Part shown: positions 15,111 to 23,314 of the stretch, in pieces
How the letters are laid out: each line of letters starts with the position of its first letter
Numbering within the stretch: position 1 is the first letter of the stretch
NCBI GenBank assembly: GCA_019695115.1
Contig: JAIBAP010000063.1
Span: forward strand, 1 to 33,515
Length of the DNA: 33,515 nt
Direction of reading: 5' to 3'
Source of the DNA: Caldilineales bacterium
GTDB taxonomy: Bacteria; Chloroflexota; Anaerolineae; J102
Position numbers and translations under genes: made by a program
The notes under the pieces: generated by a model
What the model saw: only the letters and a program-made list of their open reading frames with translations
The model's database searches: none
Told to the model about the DNA's origin: nothing

Positions 15111-16001
15111 ATGAGCGCAAGACCTGTCCGCACCTTCCTCGAAATGATCAAATTCGAGCACACGGTCTTCGCCCTGCCGTTTGCCTATCTGGGCATGGCG
15201 CTGGCCTGGGCGCAGACGGGCGCCTTCGTCGCCCCGGTCGCTTGGGCGACGCTTTTCTGGCAGTTCGTCTGGATTACCGTGGCCATGGCCGCAGCCCGCA
15301 CCGCCGCCATGGCCTTCAACCGCGCCATCGACGCCGAGATCGACGCTCGCAACCCGCGCACAGCCGGCCGGCCCATCCAAACCGGGCGCATCAGCCAGCG
15401 GGCGGTCTGGCTGGCGGGCTTTGTCAGCCTGGGGGTGATGCTGTTCGCCGCCTGGCAACTGAACACCTTCGTCTTGCTGCTCTCGCCCCTGGCCGTGCTG
15501 GGGCTGCTGGGCTATGCCTACACCAAACGCTTCACCTGGCTCTGCCACCTGTGGTTGGGGTTGGTGGATGGCGCGGCTGCAGCCGGGGCCTGGGCTGCCG
15601 TTACCGGCGACCTGGCCGGGCCGATCCCGTGGCTGCTGTGGGCGGCGGTGGCGGTCTGGATCGGCGGCTTCGACCTCATCTACGCCTGCCAGGATGTGGA
15701 GATCGACCGCCGCGAGGGTCTGCACAGCCTCCCCGCCCGTTTTGGCATTCCCGTCGCCCTCCGCCTGGCCCAGATCGCCCATGTGCTCACCGTCATCCTG
15801 TTGGCAGGAGTCGGCATCGTGGCCGGGTTGGGCTGGCCCTATTGGTTGGGGCTGGTGGTGGTGGCCGGGCTGCTGGTCTACGAGCACTCACTCGTCAAGC
15901 CGGACGATCTGAGCAAGGTCAACCTGGCCTTCTTCACCATGAACGGCTACATCAGCGTCATTACTCTGCTGGCGACCGTTCTTGGCCTGTGGCTTGGCTA
16001 G
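15111..16001 (+). CDS. mqnP: UbiA-family prenyltransferase of menaquinone synthesis
   Basis: A 296-residue integral membrane prenyltransferase with about eight or nine helices. The two Asp-rich, Mg-diphosphate binding motifs are visible as NRAIDAEIDARN (Asn70, Asp74, Asp78) and DLIYACQDVEIDRREGLHS (Asp188, Asp195, Asp199). The motif AFNRxIDxxIDxxNPRTAGRP and the YACQDxxxDRxxGLHS block are characteristic of the MqnP subgroup, which attaches the polyprenyl tail to the futalosine-derived ring. Proximity to mqnC supports that assignment over UbiA proper. The ATG at 15111 was chosen because it begins SARPVRTFLEMIKFEHTVFA, the usual MqnP start. Confidence 0.87.
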   Translation: MSARPVRTFLEMIKFEHTVFALPFAYLGMALAWAQTGAFVAPVAWATLFWQFVWITVAMAAARTAAMAFNRAIDAEIDARNPRTAGRPIQTGRISQRAVWLAGFVSLGVMLFAAWQLNTFVLLLSPLAVLGLLGYAYTKRFTWLCHLWLGLVDGAAAAGAWAAVTGDLAGPIPWLLWAAVAVWIGGFDLIYACQDVEIDRREGLHSLPARFGIPVALRLAQIAHVLTVILLAGVGIVAGLGWPYWLGLVVVAGLLVYEHSLVKPDDLSKVNLAFFTMNGYISVITLLATVLGLWLG

Positions 16002-16009
16002 AAAAGTCG

Positions 16010-16045
16010 TTGGGACACGGATGAACACGGAACACGGAACACGTT
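16010..16045. repeat. word-like tandem repeat between convergent genes
   Basis: GGACACGGATGAACACGGAA and a further CACGGAACACG word fill the gap between mqnP and the leftward gene. The same ACACGGAT word is found at 1760-1790. Confidence 0.55.
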
Positions 16046-16052
16046 TCACCCC

Positions 16053-18290
16053 TCACGGCAGTTCCACCATTTCCGGGATGACGATGGCATTCTCTGGCCA
16101 GGGCGTGCCGGCGGCGTCAAAGGCGGCCGGGCGTGCGCCGGCGTCCAGGTCGTACATCCCCACCTGCAAGCGGTAGTCGCCGGGCGGGAGGTCCGAAGGA
16201 AGGGGTATGGTGTGCTCGGAGGCGACGGTCTCGCCGGGGCGCCAGCGCTGCGTGGGCCAGTAGCCGCGGCGGGGCGGGGCGTCGCCCTGGGTCAGCTGCT
16301 GGCCGGCGGCATCGACCAGGTGCACGAATATCTGGTAGTCGGTGGGGATGAACTGCTCCGCCGACCACACCAGCTCCATCTCCAGGCGGTCGGGATGGCG
16401 GACGAGGTGGTAGCGGTCGAGGCGGATGCCGGGTGACAGCCGGGCAATGGGCGGAGCGACGGCGTCGGGAGGTTTCACGGGCGCGGCCACGGCCCCGGCA
16501 TCGAGGAAGATGTTGGCGACAGGCTGGCCGGCGCTGGAGGCGGGCAAAGATTCGTTTTCGGCAGGGTGCAGCAGGTCGGTGCTGAAGCTGAGGCCGAGTC
16601 TGAGCAGCGAGGGCGAGGCGGCCGCCGGGTCGATGGCAAGCTGGTAGACGTCGGGGTAGAGCTGACCGGGCTGCCAGAAGGAGGTGGGAAGCAGGCCGCC
16701 GCCGGGCCAGGTGTCCAGTTTGGCCACGGCAGCCATCTCGTAGCCGAAACCGTTGAGCGAAAGCTGGTAGTTGCGGTCGAGGGGCCGATCGGTGCGCCAA
16801 TAGAGGGTGATGGGCAGGCTCTGGCCGGGAGCGACCGAGTCAGCCTGCAGCCGGTAGCCGGCCAGTTGGATGTCGGCGCCAAAACGGATGTCGAGCGGGG
16901 TGGCGCCGGCAGGGAGGGCGGCGAGAGCAGCGGGCGGGCGGTAGGCGGGGGTGATGACCAGGAACGGGAGCAGGGCGGCGACGGCGGCCAGGGTCAGCGA
17001 GAGCGTCCGGGTGACCAGCTGCCGGCGTTCGTTGGGCATCCAGGCCGACAGACCGAGGGCGAGGTAGAGAGAGATGGGGGCGATGCCGCCGAACAACAGA
17101 CGGCCCTGCGAGGCGGTGGTGAGCAGCGTCCAGCGCACGACGCCCGCCAGGGTGAGGGCGAGAAAGGTCAGGAGGACGAGGTGGATGGGCCAGGTGGCGG
17201 GACCTGGCCCGTGCGCCCGTCTGCGACCAAGCAGAAGAACAAGCCCCGAACCGGCCAGCACCGTCAGCCCGCCCGCCAACAGGTAGAACCACGGCGGGGC
17301 CAGGAGGTTGAAGGCGCCGAAGACGCCCCAAAAGGAGTACCAGAAGCCCCGCCATTCCGGCCAGAGGTCGATCAAACCGAAGCCCGCCGGCCGTGGCCCG
17401 GCGACCAGCGCCATGCGCTGCAAGCCGAGGAGTTCGCCGTAGAGGTGCAGGTTGCGGACATACCACCAACCAGCGACGAGGGTGGCGGCGAGGGAGAAGA
17501 TGGCCAGGCGCAGGAAGGCGGTTCGGTAGGGCGCCTGGCGGATGCGGCGCGGCGCCGTGGCGGCGCCGAGGAGGAGGCCGAGGCCAACGACCGGGGACAG
17601 GATGGCGCCTGAAACTTTGGTGAGGGCGGCCAGGCCGACGATGACGCCGATCAGGGCCGTCCGGTCGGCGCGCAACCCTGGCCCGCCCTCTTGCATGTCC
17701 GCGACCAACAACCACAAGGCCAGCGTCGTCAGCAGCATCAGCAAGTTGTCGTTGTTGACCGCGGCGTTGATGAAGACGACCATCGGGTTGAAGGCCGCCA
17801 GCGCCGCCGCCAGGAAGGCTACCTGCGGTCGGGCCGGGAAGACGGCCAGGGTCAGGCGGTAGGTCAGGTAGACGGTGGCCGCACCCATCAGCAATGAGAA
17901 CCAGCGGATGAGGTGGACGGCCAGGACCGTCCCGCCCTGGCCGCTTTGCTGGCCGGGGGGATGGGCGACCAGGTTGAGGTTGTCGGTGGCGCCGGGGACG
18001 CCGATCTTGGGGAAGGGGTTGGCGATGGCGTTGGCGGGGTAATCGCTTGTATCGATCCTGCCGGTGAGCAGCGCTGCCAGGAAGTAGTAGAGCGGCGGCT
18101 GGCTGCCTTCCTGCGCCCAGGCCGACGGGATGGCCGGGTCCTGCACCGGCAGACGGTGGTTGTCGGCGATCTCGCGCACCACCGGGTAATGCCAGATCTC
18201 GTCCGATGCCTCGAAGATGGGCGTGGCGAAGGCATAGATCAGCCCTACGGCCAGGTAGAGAGCGAGGATGAGGGCGAGGAAGCGGGGCAT
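16053..18290 (-). CDS. GT39-type multi-pass membrane glycosyltransferase
   Basis: A 745-residue protein. The N-terminal two-thirds holds about 11 hydrophobic segments separated by loops, with ATPIFEASDEIWHYPVVREI and AWAQEGSQPPLYYFLAALLT in the first outer loop. This is the GT39/ArnT-PMT pattern, where the acidic residue after the first helix is catalytic. Such enzymes use polyprenyl-phosphate sugars on the outer membrane face. The C-terminal 250 residues (LAGYRLQADSVAPGQSLPIT; VHLVDAAGQQLTQGDAPPRR) form a beta-rich, probably carbohydrate-interacting region common in this group. The ATG at 18290 was chosen; an upstream in-frame start lies in repeat DNA. No strong ribosome site is seen. The acceptor is unknown. 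Confidence 0.8.
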   Translation of the reverse strand: MPRFLALILALYLAVGLIYAFATPIFEASDEIWHYPVVREIADNHRLPVQDPAIPSAWAQEGSQPPLYYFLAALLTGRIDTSDYPANAIANPFPKIGVPGATDNLNLVAHPPGQQSGQGGTVLAVHLIRWFSLLMGAATVYLTYRLTLAVFPARPQVAFLAAALAAFNPMVVFINAAVNNDNLLMLLTTLALWLLVADMQEGGPGLRADRTALIGVIVGLAALTKVSGAILSPVVGLGLLLGAATAPRRIRQAPYRTAFLRLAIFSLAATLVAGWWYVRNLHLYGELLGLQRMALVAGPRPAGFGLIDLWPEWRGFWYSFWGVFGAFNLLAPPWFYLLAGGLTVLAGSGLVLLLGRRRAHGPGPATWPIHLVLLTFLALTLAGVVRWTLLTTASQGRLLFGGIAPISLYLALGLSAWMPNERRQLVTRTLSLTLAAVAALLPFLVITPAYRPPAALAALPAGATPLDIRFGADIQLAGYRLQADSVAPGQSLPITLYWRTDRPLDRNYQLSLNGFGYEMAAVAKLDTWPGGGLLPTSFWQPGQLYPDVYQLAIDPAAASPSLLRLGLSFSTDLLHPAENESLPASSAGQPVANIFLDAGAVAAPVKPPDAVAPPIARLSPGIRLDRYHLVRHPDRLEMELVWSAEQFIPTDYQIFVHLVDAAGQQLTQGDAPPRRGYWPTQRWRPGETVASEHTIPLPSDLPPGDYRLQVGMYDLDAGARPAAFDAAGTPWPENAIVIPEMVELP

Positions 18291-18299
18291 GGGGGGAAT

Positions 18300-18540
18300 T
18301 GCGGGGTGGGGAGTGCGAATTGGCGGGTGGCAGGTGGCAAGTCGCAAGTGGCAGGTGGCAGGTGGCAGGTGGCAAGTCGCAAGTGGCAGGGGGCGGGGGG
18401 CGGGTGGCGATTTGGTCGTTAGTCGTTGACTGTTGACTGTTGACTGTTGACTGTTCCACTCTCTCCCCCTTTTCCCTTGTCCCCCTATTTCCTTGTCTAC
18501 TTGTCTACCTGTCTACTTGTTTCCTTGTCTACCTGTCTCC
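18300..18540. repeat. mosaic of short tandem repeats
   Basis: Three word families follow one another: GGTGGCAAGTCGCAAGTGGC and related repeats (18325-18410), TTGACTGTTGACTGTTGACT (18425-18455), and CTTGTCTACTTGTCTACCTG (18495-18540). The last family supplies the stop codon of the leftward GT4 gene. The first and third families also occur at 25640-25704. Confidence 0.7.
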
Positions 18541-19719
18541 TTGCCCACTCACCTCCCGAAACACTTCATCCATCATCGCCGCTCCCTGGTCCCAGGTGTA
18601 GTGGGTCTGGACCTGGTGGCGCCGGCGCAGGGCGGGGGCGCGCAGGGCTGGCAGGTGGTCGAGCGCCCAGACCAGGCCCTCGGCCAGGGCCTCGGGCCGG
18701 TGCTCGACCAGGATGCCGTCCTCGCCCAGGTACTCGCGGTGCACGGGCGTATCGGTGGCGACGATTGGCAGCGCCAGGCTCATGTAGGGGAGCAGTTTGC
18801 CGCTGCCTTCGGTGGCCGAGAGTTTGGGCGCGACGGCGACATCGCCCAGGGCCAGGTGGTGGGGGGCGTCAAGGTAGGGGATGGGGCCGGTGAAGTGGAC
18901 GCGGTGCTCGATCGCCAGGCGGGCGGCCAGGCGGCGATAGTTGGACTCGTTGGGGAAGCCCATGATCAGGAATTGGGCGGGGTGGGCAGCCAGAGGCGGG
19001 CAGGCGATGGCTTGCAGGAGCAGATTGATGCCTTGATACCAGGCCAGCAGGCCGAGATAGACGACGGTCGGACGGGAAGGGTCGAGGCCGAGACGGGCGC
19101 GCAGGGCGGGGTCGGGCGGACGAGGGGCGAAGAGGTCGGGGTCGATGGCGTCGGGCAGGGGGTGGATGCGGGCGGGGGTGCGGGGGGCGAGGGCGGCGGC
19201 GGCGTGTCGAGAGGAGGGGAAGATGGCCTGCGGCCGGGCGTCGATCCATCGCTCCAGCCGCTGCCAGGCGGGGAGCAGGGGAGAGTGAAGGGACAAGAAG
19301 TGGTGGTCGAGCATCTCGGCCGTCAGCGAACCCTGGTAGTCGAAGGTCAGGGGCGCCCCGAACAGCCGCGCCAGCCCCCAGCCGATCAGGGCGCCCTCGT
19401 GCAGGTAGGCGTGGATGATCTGCGGGCGGAAGCGCAGGGCCGCGGCCAGAGCGGTGGGGGCCAGCAGGGCATCCAGGAGCAGCTTGCGCCGCGAGGAGCC
19501 GACCGGCATGGCGCGGGCGAAGGGCAGCGGCGGGCGCATGGTCGGCAGGCCGGGGAGGTCGCGGCCGGCCGGGTAGGTGAGTAGCCGCACCTGGTAGCCT
19601 CGCCGCTGCAGGGCCTGGAGTTGGCCCATGATGCGGATGTGGCAGCCGTAATCGGCGAAGAAGCCGGTGGGGGCAAGGGCAAGGAGACGCAAGGCGGGGC
19701 GAGGAGGGTCCCAGGGCAA
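18529..19719 (-). CDS. glycosyltransferase family 4
   Basis: A 396-residue GT-B fold enzyme. The N-terminal acceptor domain has LALAPTGFFADYGCHIRIMG, with the early glycine loop, and PQIIHAYLHEGALIGW. The C-terminal donor domain has PTVVYLGLLAWYQGINLLLQ, RVHFTGPIPYLDAPHHLALG and the E-x7-E type EGSGKLLPYMSLALPIVATD, which binds the nucleotide sugar. The first possible start is a TTG at 19719, immediately after a T-run terminator; a second TTG lies at 19692, and no ATG is available early enough. The C-terminal GQGDR and the stop are encoded in repeat DNA. Probably transfers a hexose to an envelope glycan. Confidence 0.82.
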   Translation of the reverse strand: MPWDPPRPALRLLALAPTGFFADYGCHIRIMGQLQALQRRGYQVRLLTYPAGRDLPGLPTMRPPLPFARAMPVGSSRRKLLLDALLAPTALAAALRFRPQIIHAYLHEGALIGWGLARLFGAPLTFDYQGSLTAEMLDHHFLSLHSPLLPAWQRLERWIDARPQAIFPSSRHAAAALAPRTPARIHPLPDAIDPDLFAPRPPDPALRARLGLDPSRPTVVYLGLLAWYQGINLLLQAIACPPLAAHPAQFLIMGFPNESNYRRLAARLAIEHRVHFTGPIPYLDAPHHLALGDVAVAPKLSATEGSGKLLPYMSLALPIVATDTPVHREYLGEDGILVEHRPEALAEGLVWALDHLPALRAPALRRRHQVQTHYTWDQGAAMMDEVFREVSGQGDR

Positions 19720-19721
19720 AG

Positions 19722-19741
19722 AAAAAGCCCGGGGGCCGGGC
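19722..19741 (-). terminator. intrinsic terminator after parB
   Basis: On the minus strand, GCCCGG-CCC-CCGGGC (19741-19727) forms a tight six-pair hairpin, followed directly by TTTTTC. It ends the parAB transcript. Its T-run lies within a few bases of the start of the next leftward gene, so read-through would be needed for GT4 expression unless that gene has its own internal promoter. Confidence 0.8.
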
Positions 19742-19762
19742 GATCAGACGGGGAACAGCGGC

Positions 19763-19797
19763 AAGACCTTTGAGGTTTTGGAAACCTCAAAGGTCTT
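19763..19797. repeat. perfect 16-bp inverted repeat
   Basis: AAGACCTTTGAGGTTT is followed by a TGG loop and its exact complement. It lies 10 bases after the parB stop and just before the intrinsic terminator. It may be a dispersed palindromic element or a second transcript-ending hairpin. Confidence 0.75.
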
Positions 19798-19807
19798 CAC
19801 GGTCCTT

Positions 19808-20719
19808 TCACAGCGGTTCGGCGACCAGCTTATCGTACAGACCGGCGAGTTCTTCTTCCGAAAAGAAGTGGATGACGATGCGGCCGCCTTTGCGGGTGCG
19901 GAACAGGTTGACTTTAGTGCCCAGGTGGTCGCGCAGGCGGTCTTCGATGGCCCTGGTTTCCGGGCTGGCGCCGAGGTCGTCGTCGTCGCTTTCAGGGGGT
20001 GGGGCGGGGCTGTTCAGGCGGCGGATGAGTTCTTCGGTCTGGCGGACGGAGAGGCCGCGGTTGATGACCAGTTGGGCGGCCTCGATTATCTCGCGCTCGC
20101 CGCTCAACCCCAGCAGGGCGCGGGCATGGCCCTCCTGGATCTGGCCTTCGATCAGGGCGTGTTTGACCGGGTCGGGCAGCCGCAGCAGGCGGACGGTGTT
20201 GGCCACGGCCACCCGGCTCTTGCCCACCCGCTCGGCCACCATCTCTTGCGTCAGGCCGAACTCGGACATCAGGGTGTCGTAGGCGGCGGCTTCTTCGAGG
20301 GCGTTCAGGTCGGCGCGCTGGACGTTTTCGACCAGGGCCAGCTCCAACATGCTCTGCGGGCTGGCCTCTTTGACCACCGCCGGCACCTCGGCCAGCCCGG
20401 CCAGCCGCGCCGCCCGCCAGCGACGTTCGCCGGCAATGATGAAATAGGGGGTGGGGTCGTCGGGCCGGGCGCTTGTGACGACGATCGGCTGGATGAGGCC
20501 GTGCTCTTTGATCGAGGCCGCCAGTTCGGCCAGGGCTTCGGGCGCGATGGCCTGCCGCGGTTGGCGGGGGTTGGGGCCGACGGCGTCGATGGCCAGGATG
20601 CGAAGTCCACCGGCAGCAGGGGCGGGCAGGCCGGGGCCGGCGGCGTCGGACGATGACGGCTCGGAGCTGGTTGGGATCAGGCTGCTGAGGCCGCGACCCA
20701 GGCCACGTCGTGTTGTCAT
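19808..20719 (-). CDS. parB: chromosome-partitioning protein ParB
   Basis: A 303-residue ParB/Spo0J protein, the CTP-dependent clamp that loads at parS sites and spreads along DNA. The N-terminal RRGLGRGLSSLIPTS is the ParA-interacting peptide. NPRQPR, GLIQPIVV and FIIAGERRWRAARLAGLAEV (the CTP-binding GERRWRA motif) define the NTPase domain, followed by ALVENVQRADLNALEEAAAY. The helix-turn-helix is GLTQEMVAERVGKSRVAVAN. The C-terminal dimer domain is LGTKVNLFRTRKGGRIVIHF. The start overlaps the parA stop by four bases (ATGA), indicating coupling. No parS consensus is visible in the window. Confidence 0.92.
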   Translation of the reverse strand: MTTRRGLGRGLSSLIPTSSEPSSSDAAGPGLPAPAAGGLRILAIDAVGPNPRQPRQAIAPEALAELAASIKEHGLIQPIVVTSARPDDPTPYFIIAGERRWRAARLAGLAEVPAVVKEASPQSMLELALVENVQRADLNALEEAAAYDTLMSEFGLTQEMVAERVGKSRVAVANTVRLLRLPDPVKHALIEGQIQEGHARALLGLSGEREIIEAAQLVINRGLSVRQTEELIRRLNSPAPPPESDDDDLGASPETRAIEDRLRDHLGTKVNLFRTRKGGRIVIHFFSEEELAGLYDKLVAEPL

Positions 20720-21522
20720 GCGCTGCCTCCCGCGGGGCGAACGGCGCCGTTGCGTTGCATCAGTTCGGCAGCCAGGTCCTGATAGGCGACGGCCCCCGGC
20801 GAGTTGGGGGCGTAGCTTGCCACTGGCTCGCCGTAGCTGGGGGCCTCGCCCAGGCGGATGTTGCGGGGGATGACGGCGCGGAAAACGCGGTCGCCAAAAT
20901 AGGCCCGGATTTGTTCCTGAACCTCGGTGCTGAGCCTCACCCGCACGTCGAACATCGTCAGCAGCAGCCCGGCGATGTCCAGACGAGGGTTGAGCGCCTT
21001 TTTGACCCGGTCGATGGTGGCCACCAGTTGCCCCAGGCCCTCCATGGCCAGGTATTCGCACTGCACGGGGACGATGACGCCGTGCGTGGCCGCGGCAAGG
21101 GAGTTGACCGTGAGCAGGCCCAGGCTGGGCGGGTTATCGATGAGGACGTAGTCGTAGCGGTGGAGGGTGGGGGTGAGGGCGTCGCGCAGGAGGTAGCTGC
21201 GCCGAAAAGGGTCGGCGATGGCTTCGACGGCCTCGGTCTCCAGGGCGGCCAGGGCGTGCGAGGCCGGCGCCAGCTCGAGCCGCAGGCGGTTCGTCATCGT
21301 GACGACATCGGCCAGGCCGGCCTCACCGCTGAGCACGTCATAGAGTGAACGCGGCAACTGGCTGGCGACCAGGCCCAGGCTGCTGGTGGCGTTGGCTTGC
21401 GGGTCGATGTCGACGATGAGGACGCGTTGCCCGGCCTGGGCCAGATAGGCGCCCAGGTTAACGGCGGTTGTGGTCTTGCCGACGCCGCCTTTTTGGTTGG
21501 CGATTGCGTAGACGTAGGGCAT
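20716..21522 (-). CDS. parA: chromosome-partitioning ATPase ParA
   Basis: A 268-residue ParA/Soj ATPase that binds DNA nonspecifically and moves ParB-parS complexes. The deviant Walker A is NQKGGVGKTTTAVNLGAYLA (residues 9-28) with both signature lysines. Walker A' is VDIDPQANATSSLG and Walker B is YDYVLIDNPPSLGLLTVNSL. VIPRNIRLGEAPSYGEPVAS is the standard C-terminal block. It has no N-terminal HTH, so it is the small chromosomal (Soj) type. The ATG at 21522 gives the conserved short N-terminus MPYVYAIANQKGG; longer frames read through repeat DNA. Confidence 0.93.
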   Translation of the reverse strand: MPYVYAIANQKGGVGKTTTAVNLGAYLAQAGQRVLIVDIDPQANATSSLGLVASQLPRSLYDVLSGEAGLADVVTMTNRLRLELAPASHALAALETEAVEAIADPFRRSYLLRDALTPTLHRYDYVLIDNPPSLGLLTVNSLAAATHGVIVPVQCEYLAMEGLGQLVATIDRVKKALNPRLDIAGLLLTMFDVRVRLSTEVQEQIRAYFGDRVFRAVIPRNIRLGEAPSYGEPVASYAPNSPGAVAYQDLAAELMQRNGAVRPAGGSA

Positions 21523-21532
21523 GGGGGGAGTG

Positions 21533-21592
21533 GCAGGGGGCAGGGGGCAGGGGGCAGAGCTTGTCCCTTCGCTCCGTTCAGGGCAGGCTCTG
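21533..21592. repeat. GCAGGGG tandem repeat plus dispersed short repeat, copy 2
   Basis: GCAGGGGGCAGGGGGCAGGG occupies 21533-21557. Next to it, 21560-21592 (CTTGTCCCTTCGCTCCGTTC, then AGGGCAGGCTCTG) is the reverse complement of the dispersed element at 3837-3870. It lies between pfkB and parA. Confidence 0.6.
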
Positions 21593-21620
21593 AGTGAAAG
21601 GAAGGATGGCAGGGGGCGGG

Positions 21621-22454
21621 TCAGAGAGGGAGGGGAGTAGCCCGGATGAAAGTTTCGACGCGGGCGCGGTCGGGGATGGCGGCAAGGCCCTCGCCTTCGA
21701 CCGAGAAACTGGCGGCGACGTTGGCGAAATAGGCCGAGGCGATAGGGTCGCCCGTTTCCCACAGGCGGACAAGAAAAGCGGCGGTGAAGATGTCGCCGGC
21801 CCCGGTGGGGTCGATCTCAACAGCCGGGCGGGGCGGGATGTGGTGACGGACGCCGTTCAGCCACAAGATGCATCCTTGCGGCCCCACCGTGATGATGGTC
21901 ACGGCGACGCGCTCGATCAGGGTGTTCACGGCCTCCGGGTCGGCGATCAGGTCGGCTTCGGAAGCGACGATCACATCGATGTGGGGCAGGATGCGGTCGG
22001 CGTCCCGCCAGGGAATGGCGTGGACGCGGCCCTCGTCGTCCCAGGCCCGCAGCCAGCCCTGCGGCACGACCCCCTTCAGCCCATGCAGCCGGGCGGCCAG
22101 GGCGGGGTCCACTTCCTGGCAGAGCGGGCCGAGCAGGAAGACATCGCCGGTGGTGTAGTGGTCGGCGATGTCGTCAACCAGCAGGGGCGGGGCCGTAGCG
22201 CGAATGAACTGGGTGCGGTTGCCGTGGTGGTAGATGTTTTCGAAGGTGGTCGTACACTCAGAACCGAGATTGACGATCTCGATCCCGGTCAAGAGGGGGT
22301 GAGATGCCTCATGGACATGGGCACGGGTGATGATGGTGGTGTGCGCGCCCAAACGCTGGGCCATGACGGCGGCGTAGCTGGCGGTTCCACCCAGGCCGAA
22401 GCCGCCGGTGGGGAGAAGGTCGCGGGTGAGGTGTCCGATGACGGTGAAACGCAT
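21621..22454 (-). CDS. PfkB-family carbohydrate kinase
   Basis: A 277-residue ribokinase-fold sugar or nucleoside kinase. The N-terminal FTVIGHLTRDLLPTGGFGLG leads into GGTASYAAVMAQRLGA, the sugar-binding block. The C-terminal signature VEIDPTGAGDIFTAAFLVRL contains the anion hole and the catalytic Asp (DPTGAGD), and VIVASEADL is the domain-lid region. It is slightly short for ribokinase. The ATG at 22454 gives a normal N-terminus. A TGCTACAAT promoter lies just upstream. It is on the same strand as parAB and may be co-transcribed, but the substrate is unknown. Confidence 0.82.
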   Translation of the reverse strand: MRFTVIGHLTRDLLPTGGFGLGGTASYAAVMAQRLGAHTTIITRAHVHEASHPLLTGIEIVNLGSECTTTFENIYHHGNRTQFIRATAPPLLVDDIADHYTTGDVFLLGPLCQEVDPALAARLHGLKGVVPQGWLRAWDDEGRVHAIPWRDADRILPHIDVIVASEADLIADPEAVNTLIERVAVTIITVGPQGCILWLNGVRHHIPPRPAVEIDPTGAGDIFTAAFLVRLWETGDPIASAYFANVAASFSVEGEGLAAIPDRARVETFIRATPLPL

Positions 22455-22496
22455 GGGGCGGGGAGGGGAGCGGAGGGCCGTGAGGAGGTTCGGGCG

Positions 22497-22505
22497 ATTG
22501 TAGCA
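22497..22505 (-). promoter_or_regulatory. extended -10 promoter of the PfkB-type kinase gene
   Basis: On the minus strand the sequence is TGCTACAAT, with the -10 hexamer TACAAT at 22502-22497. The predicted start is near 22490, leaving a leader of about 35 bases before the ATG. The same nonamer occurs before the small membrane protein at 25906. Confidence 0.5.
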
Positions 22506-22573
22506 CACCGGCGCGGATTTCTGCACCCAGGGCAGGGCGATTCTTGCATCTTGTCTCACTATCGACTAGAATC

Positions 22574-22591
22574 ATACCGACCAGTCGGTAT
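22574..22591. promoter_or_regulatory. TetR-type operator
   Basis: ATACCGAC-CA-GTCGGTAT is a perfect 8-bp inverted repeat with a two-base centre, the typical form of TetR-family operators. It lies about 60 bases before the tetR start, so autoregulation is likely, and the downstream epimerase may be controlled too. Confidence 0.75.
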
Positions 22592-22648
22592 TTTCATATT
22601 CGACCCGCAACGACGACCGACCCTGTGCGGGAGAGGCCACACGCCACT

Positions 22649-23254
22649 ATGCAGCAACGACAACGCAGCCAAACAACCCGATCCCAACTTCTGGACGCTG
22701 CCCTAACCAGCTTCGCCGCCCGCGGCTATGCCGCTGCCAGCGTCGACGACATCTGCCAGGCGGCGGGCGTGAGCAAGGGCGCCTTCTATCATCACTTCAG
22801 CAGCAAGCAGGCGCTGTTCCTGGCCCTGCTGGATCGCTGGCTGGAGGCCTTCGACCGGCAAGCAGCGATGCTGCAAGGGCAGGATCTGACGGTTGGGGCG
22901 ACGCTGACCGAGTTGGCAGAGTTGGCGGCGCCGCTTTTTCGCGACGCAGCCGGACAGCTGCCCATGTTCCTGGAGTTTTGGAGCCAGGCGGCGCGTGATC
23001 CGGCTGTTTGGGCGGCGACGATCGCCCCCTTTGCCCGCTATCGCCAGTTTTTTGCCGGCCTGGTGGCGGCCGGCGTTGCCAACGGCGACTTGAAGCTGGT
23101 GAATACCGACGCTGCCGCGCGCGCCGTGCTGGCCCTGGCCCTGGGCTTGCTGCTCCAGAGCGTGTTGGAGCCAACCGCCGACTGGGATCGGATCACACGG
23201 GAAGCCGTTCAGATCGCGCTGCGCGGGCTGCTCCAGAACCCGGATGGCGAATAG
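22649..23254 (+). CDS. TetR-family transcriptional repressor
   Basis: A 201-residue one-component regulator. The N-terminal DNA-binding domain is clear: RSQTTRSQLLDAALTSFAAR, then GYAAASVDDICQAAGVSKGA and FYHHFSSKQALFLALLDRWL, the standard HTH of the family. The rest is an alpha-helical ligand pocket and dimer interface with no signature that names the ligand. The ATG at 22649 is the start that removes a non-conserved, promoter-overlapping extension. It likely binds ATACCGAC-CA-GTCGGTAT upstream and represses itself and the following epimerase gene. Confidence 0.88.
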   Translation: MQQRQRSQTTRSQLLDAALTSFAARGYAAASVDDICQAAGVSKGAFYHHFSSKQALFLALLDRWLEAFDRQAAMLQGQDLTVGATLTELAELAAPLFRDAAGQLPMFLEFWSQAARDPAVWAATIAPFARYRQFFAGLVAAGVANGDLKLVNTDAAARAVLALALGLLLQSVLEPTADWDRITREAVQIALRGLLQNPDGE

Positions 23255-23314
23255 CAATCGGCGAGGTTGCGGAAACCTTGCCAGTTCTCATCGTAACGCA
23301 AAAGGAAAAATGCT

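Noticed and set aside
18300-18540. CRISPR array
   Set aside because: The repeat units are only 7-10 bases, directly adjacent and degenerate, with no spacers of constant length and no cas genes nearby.
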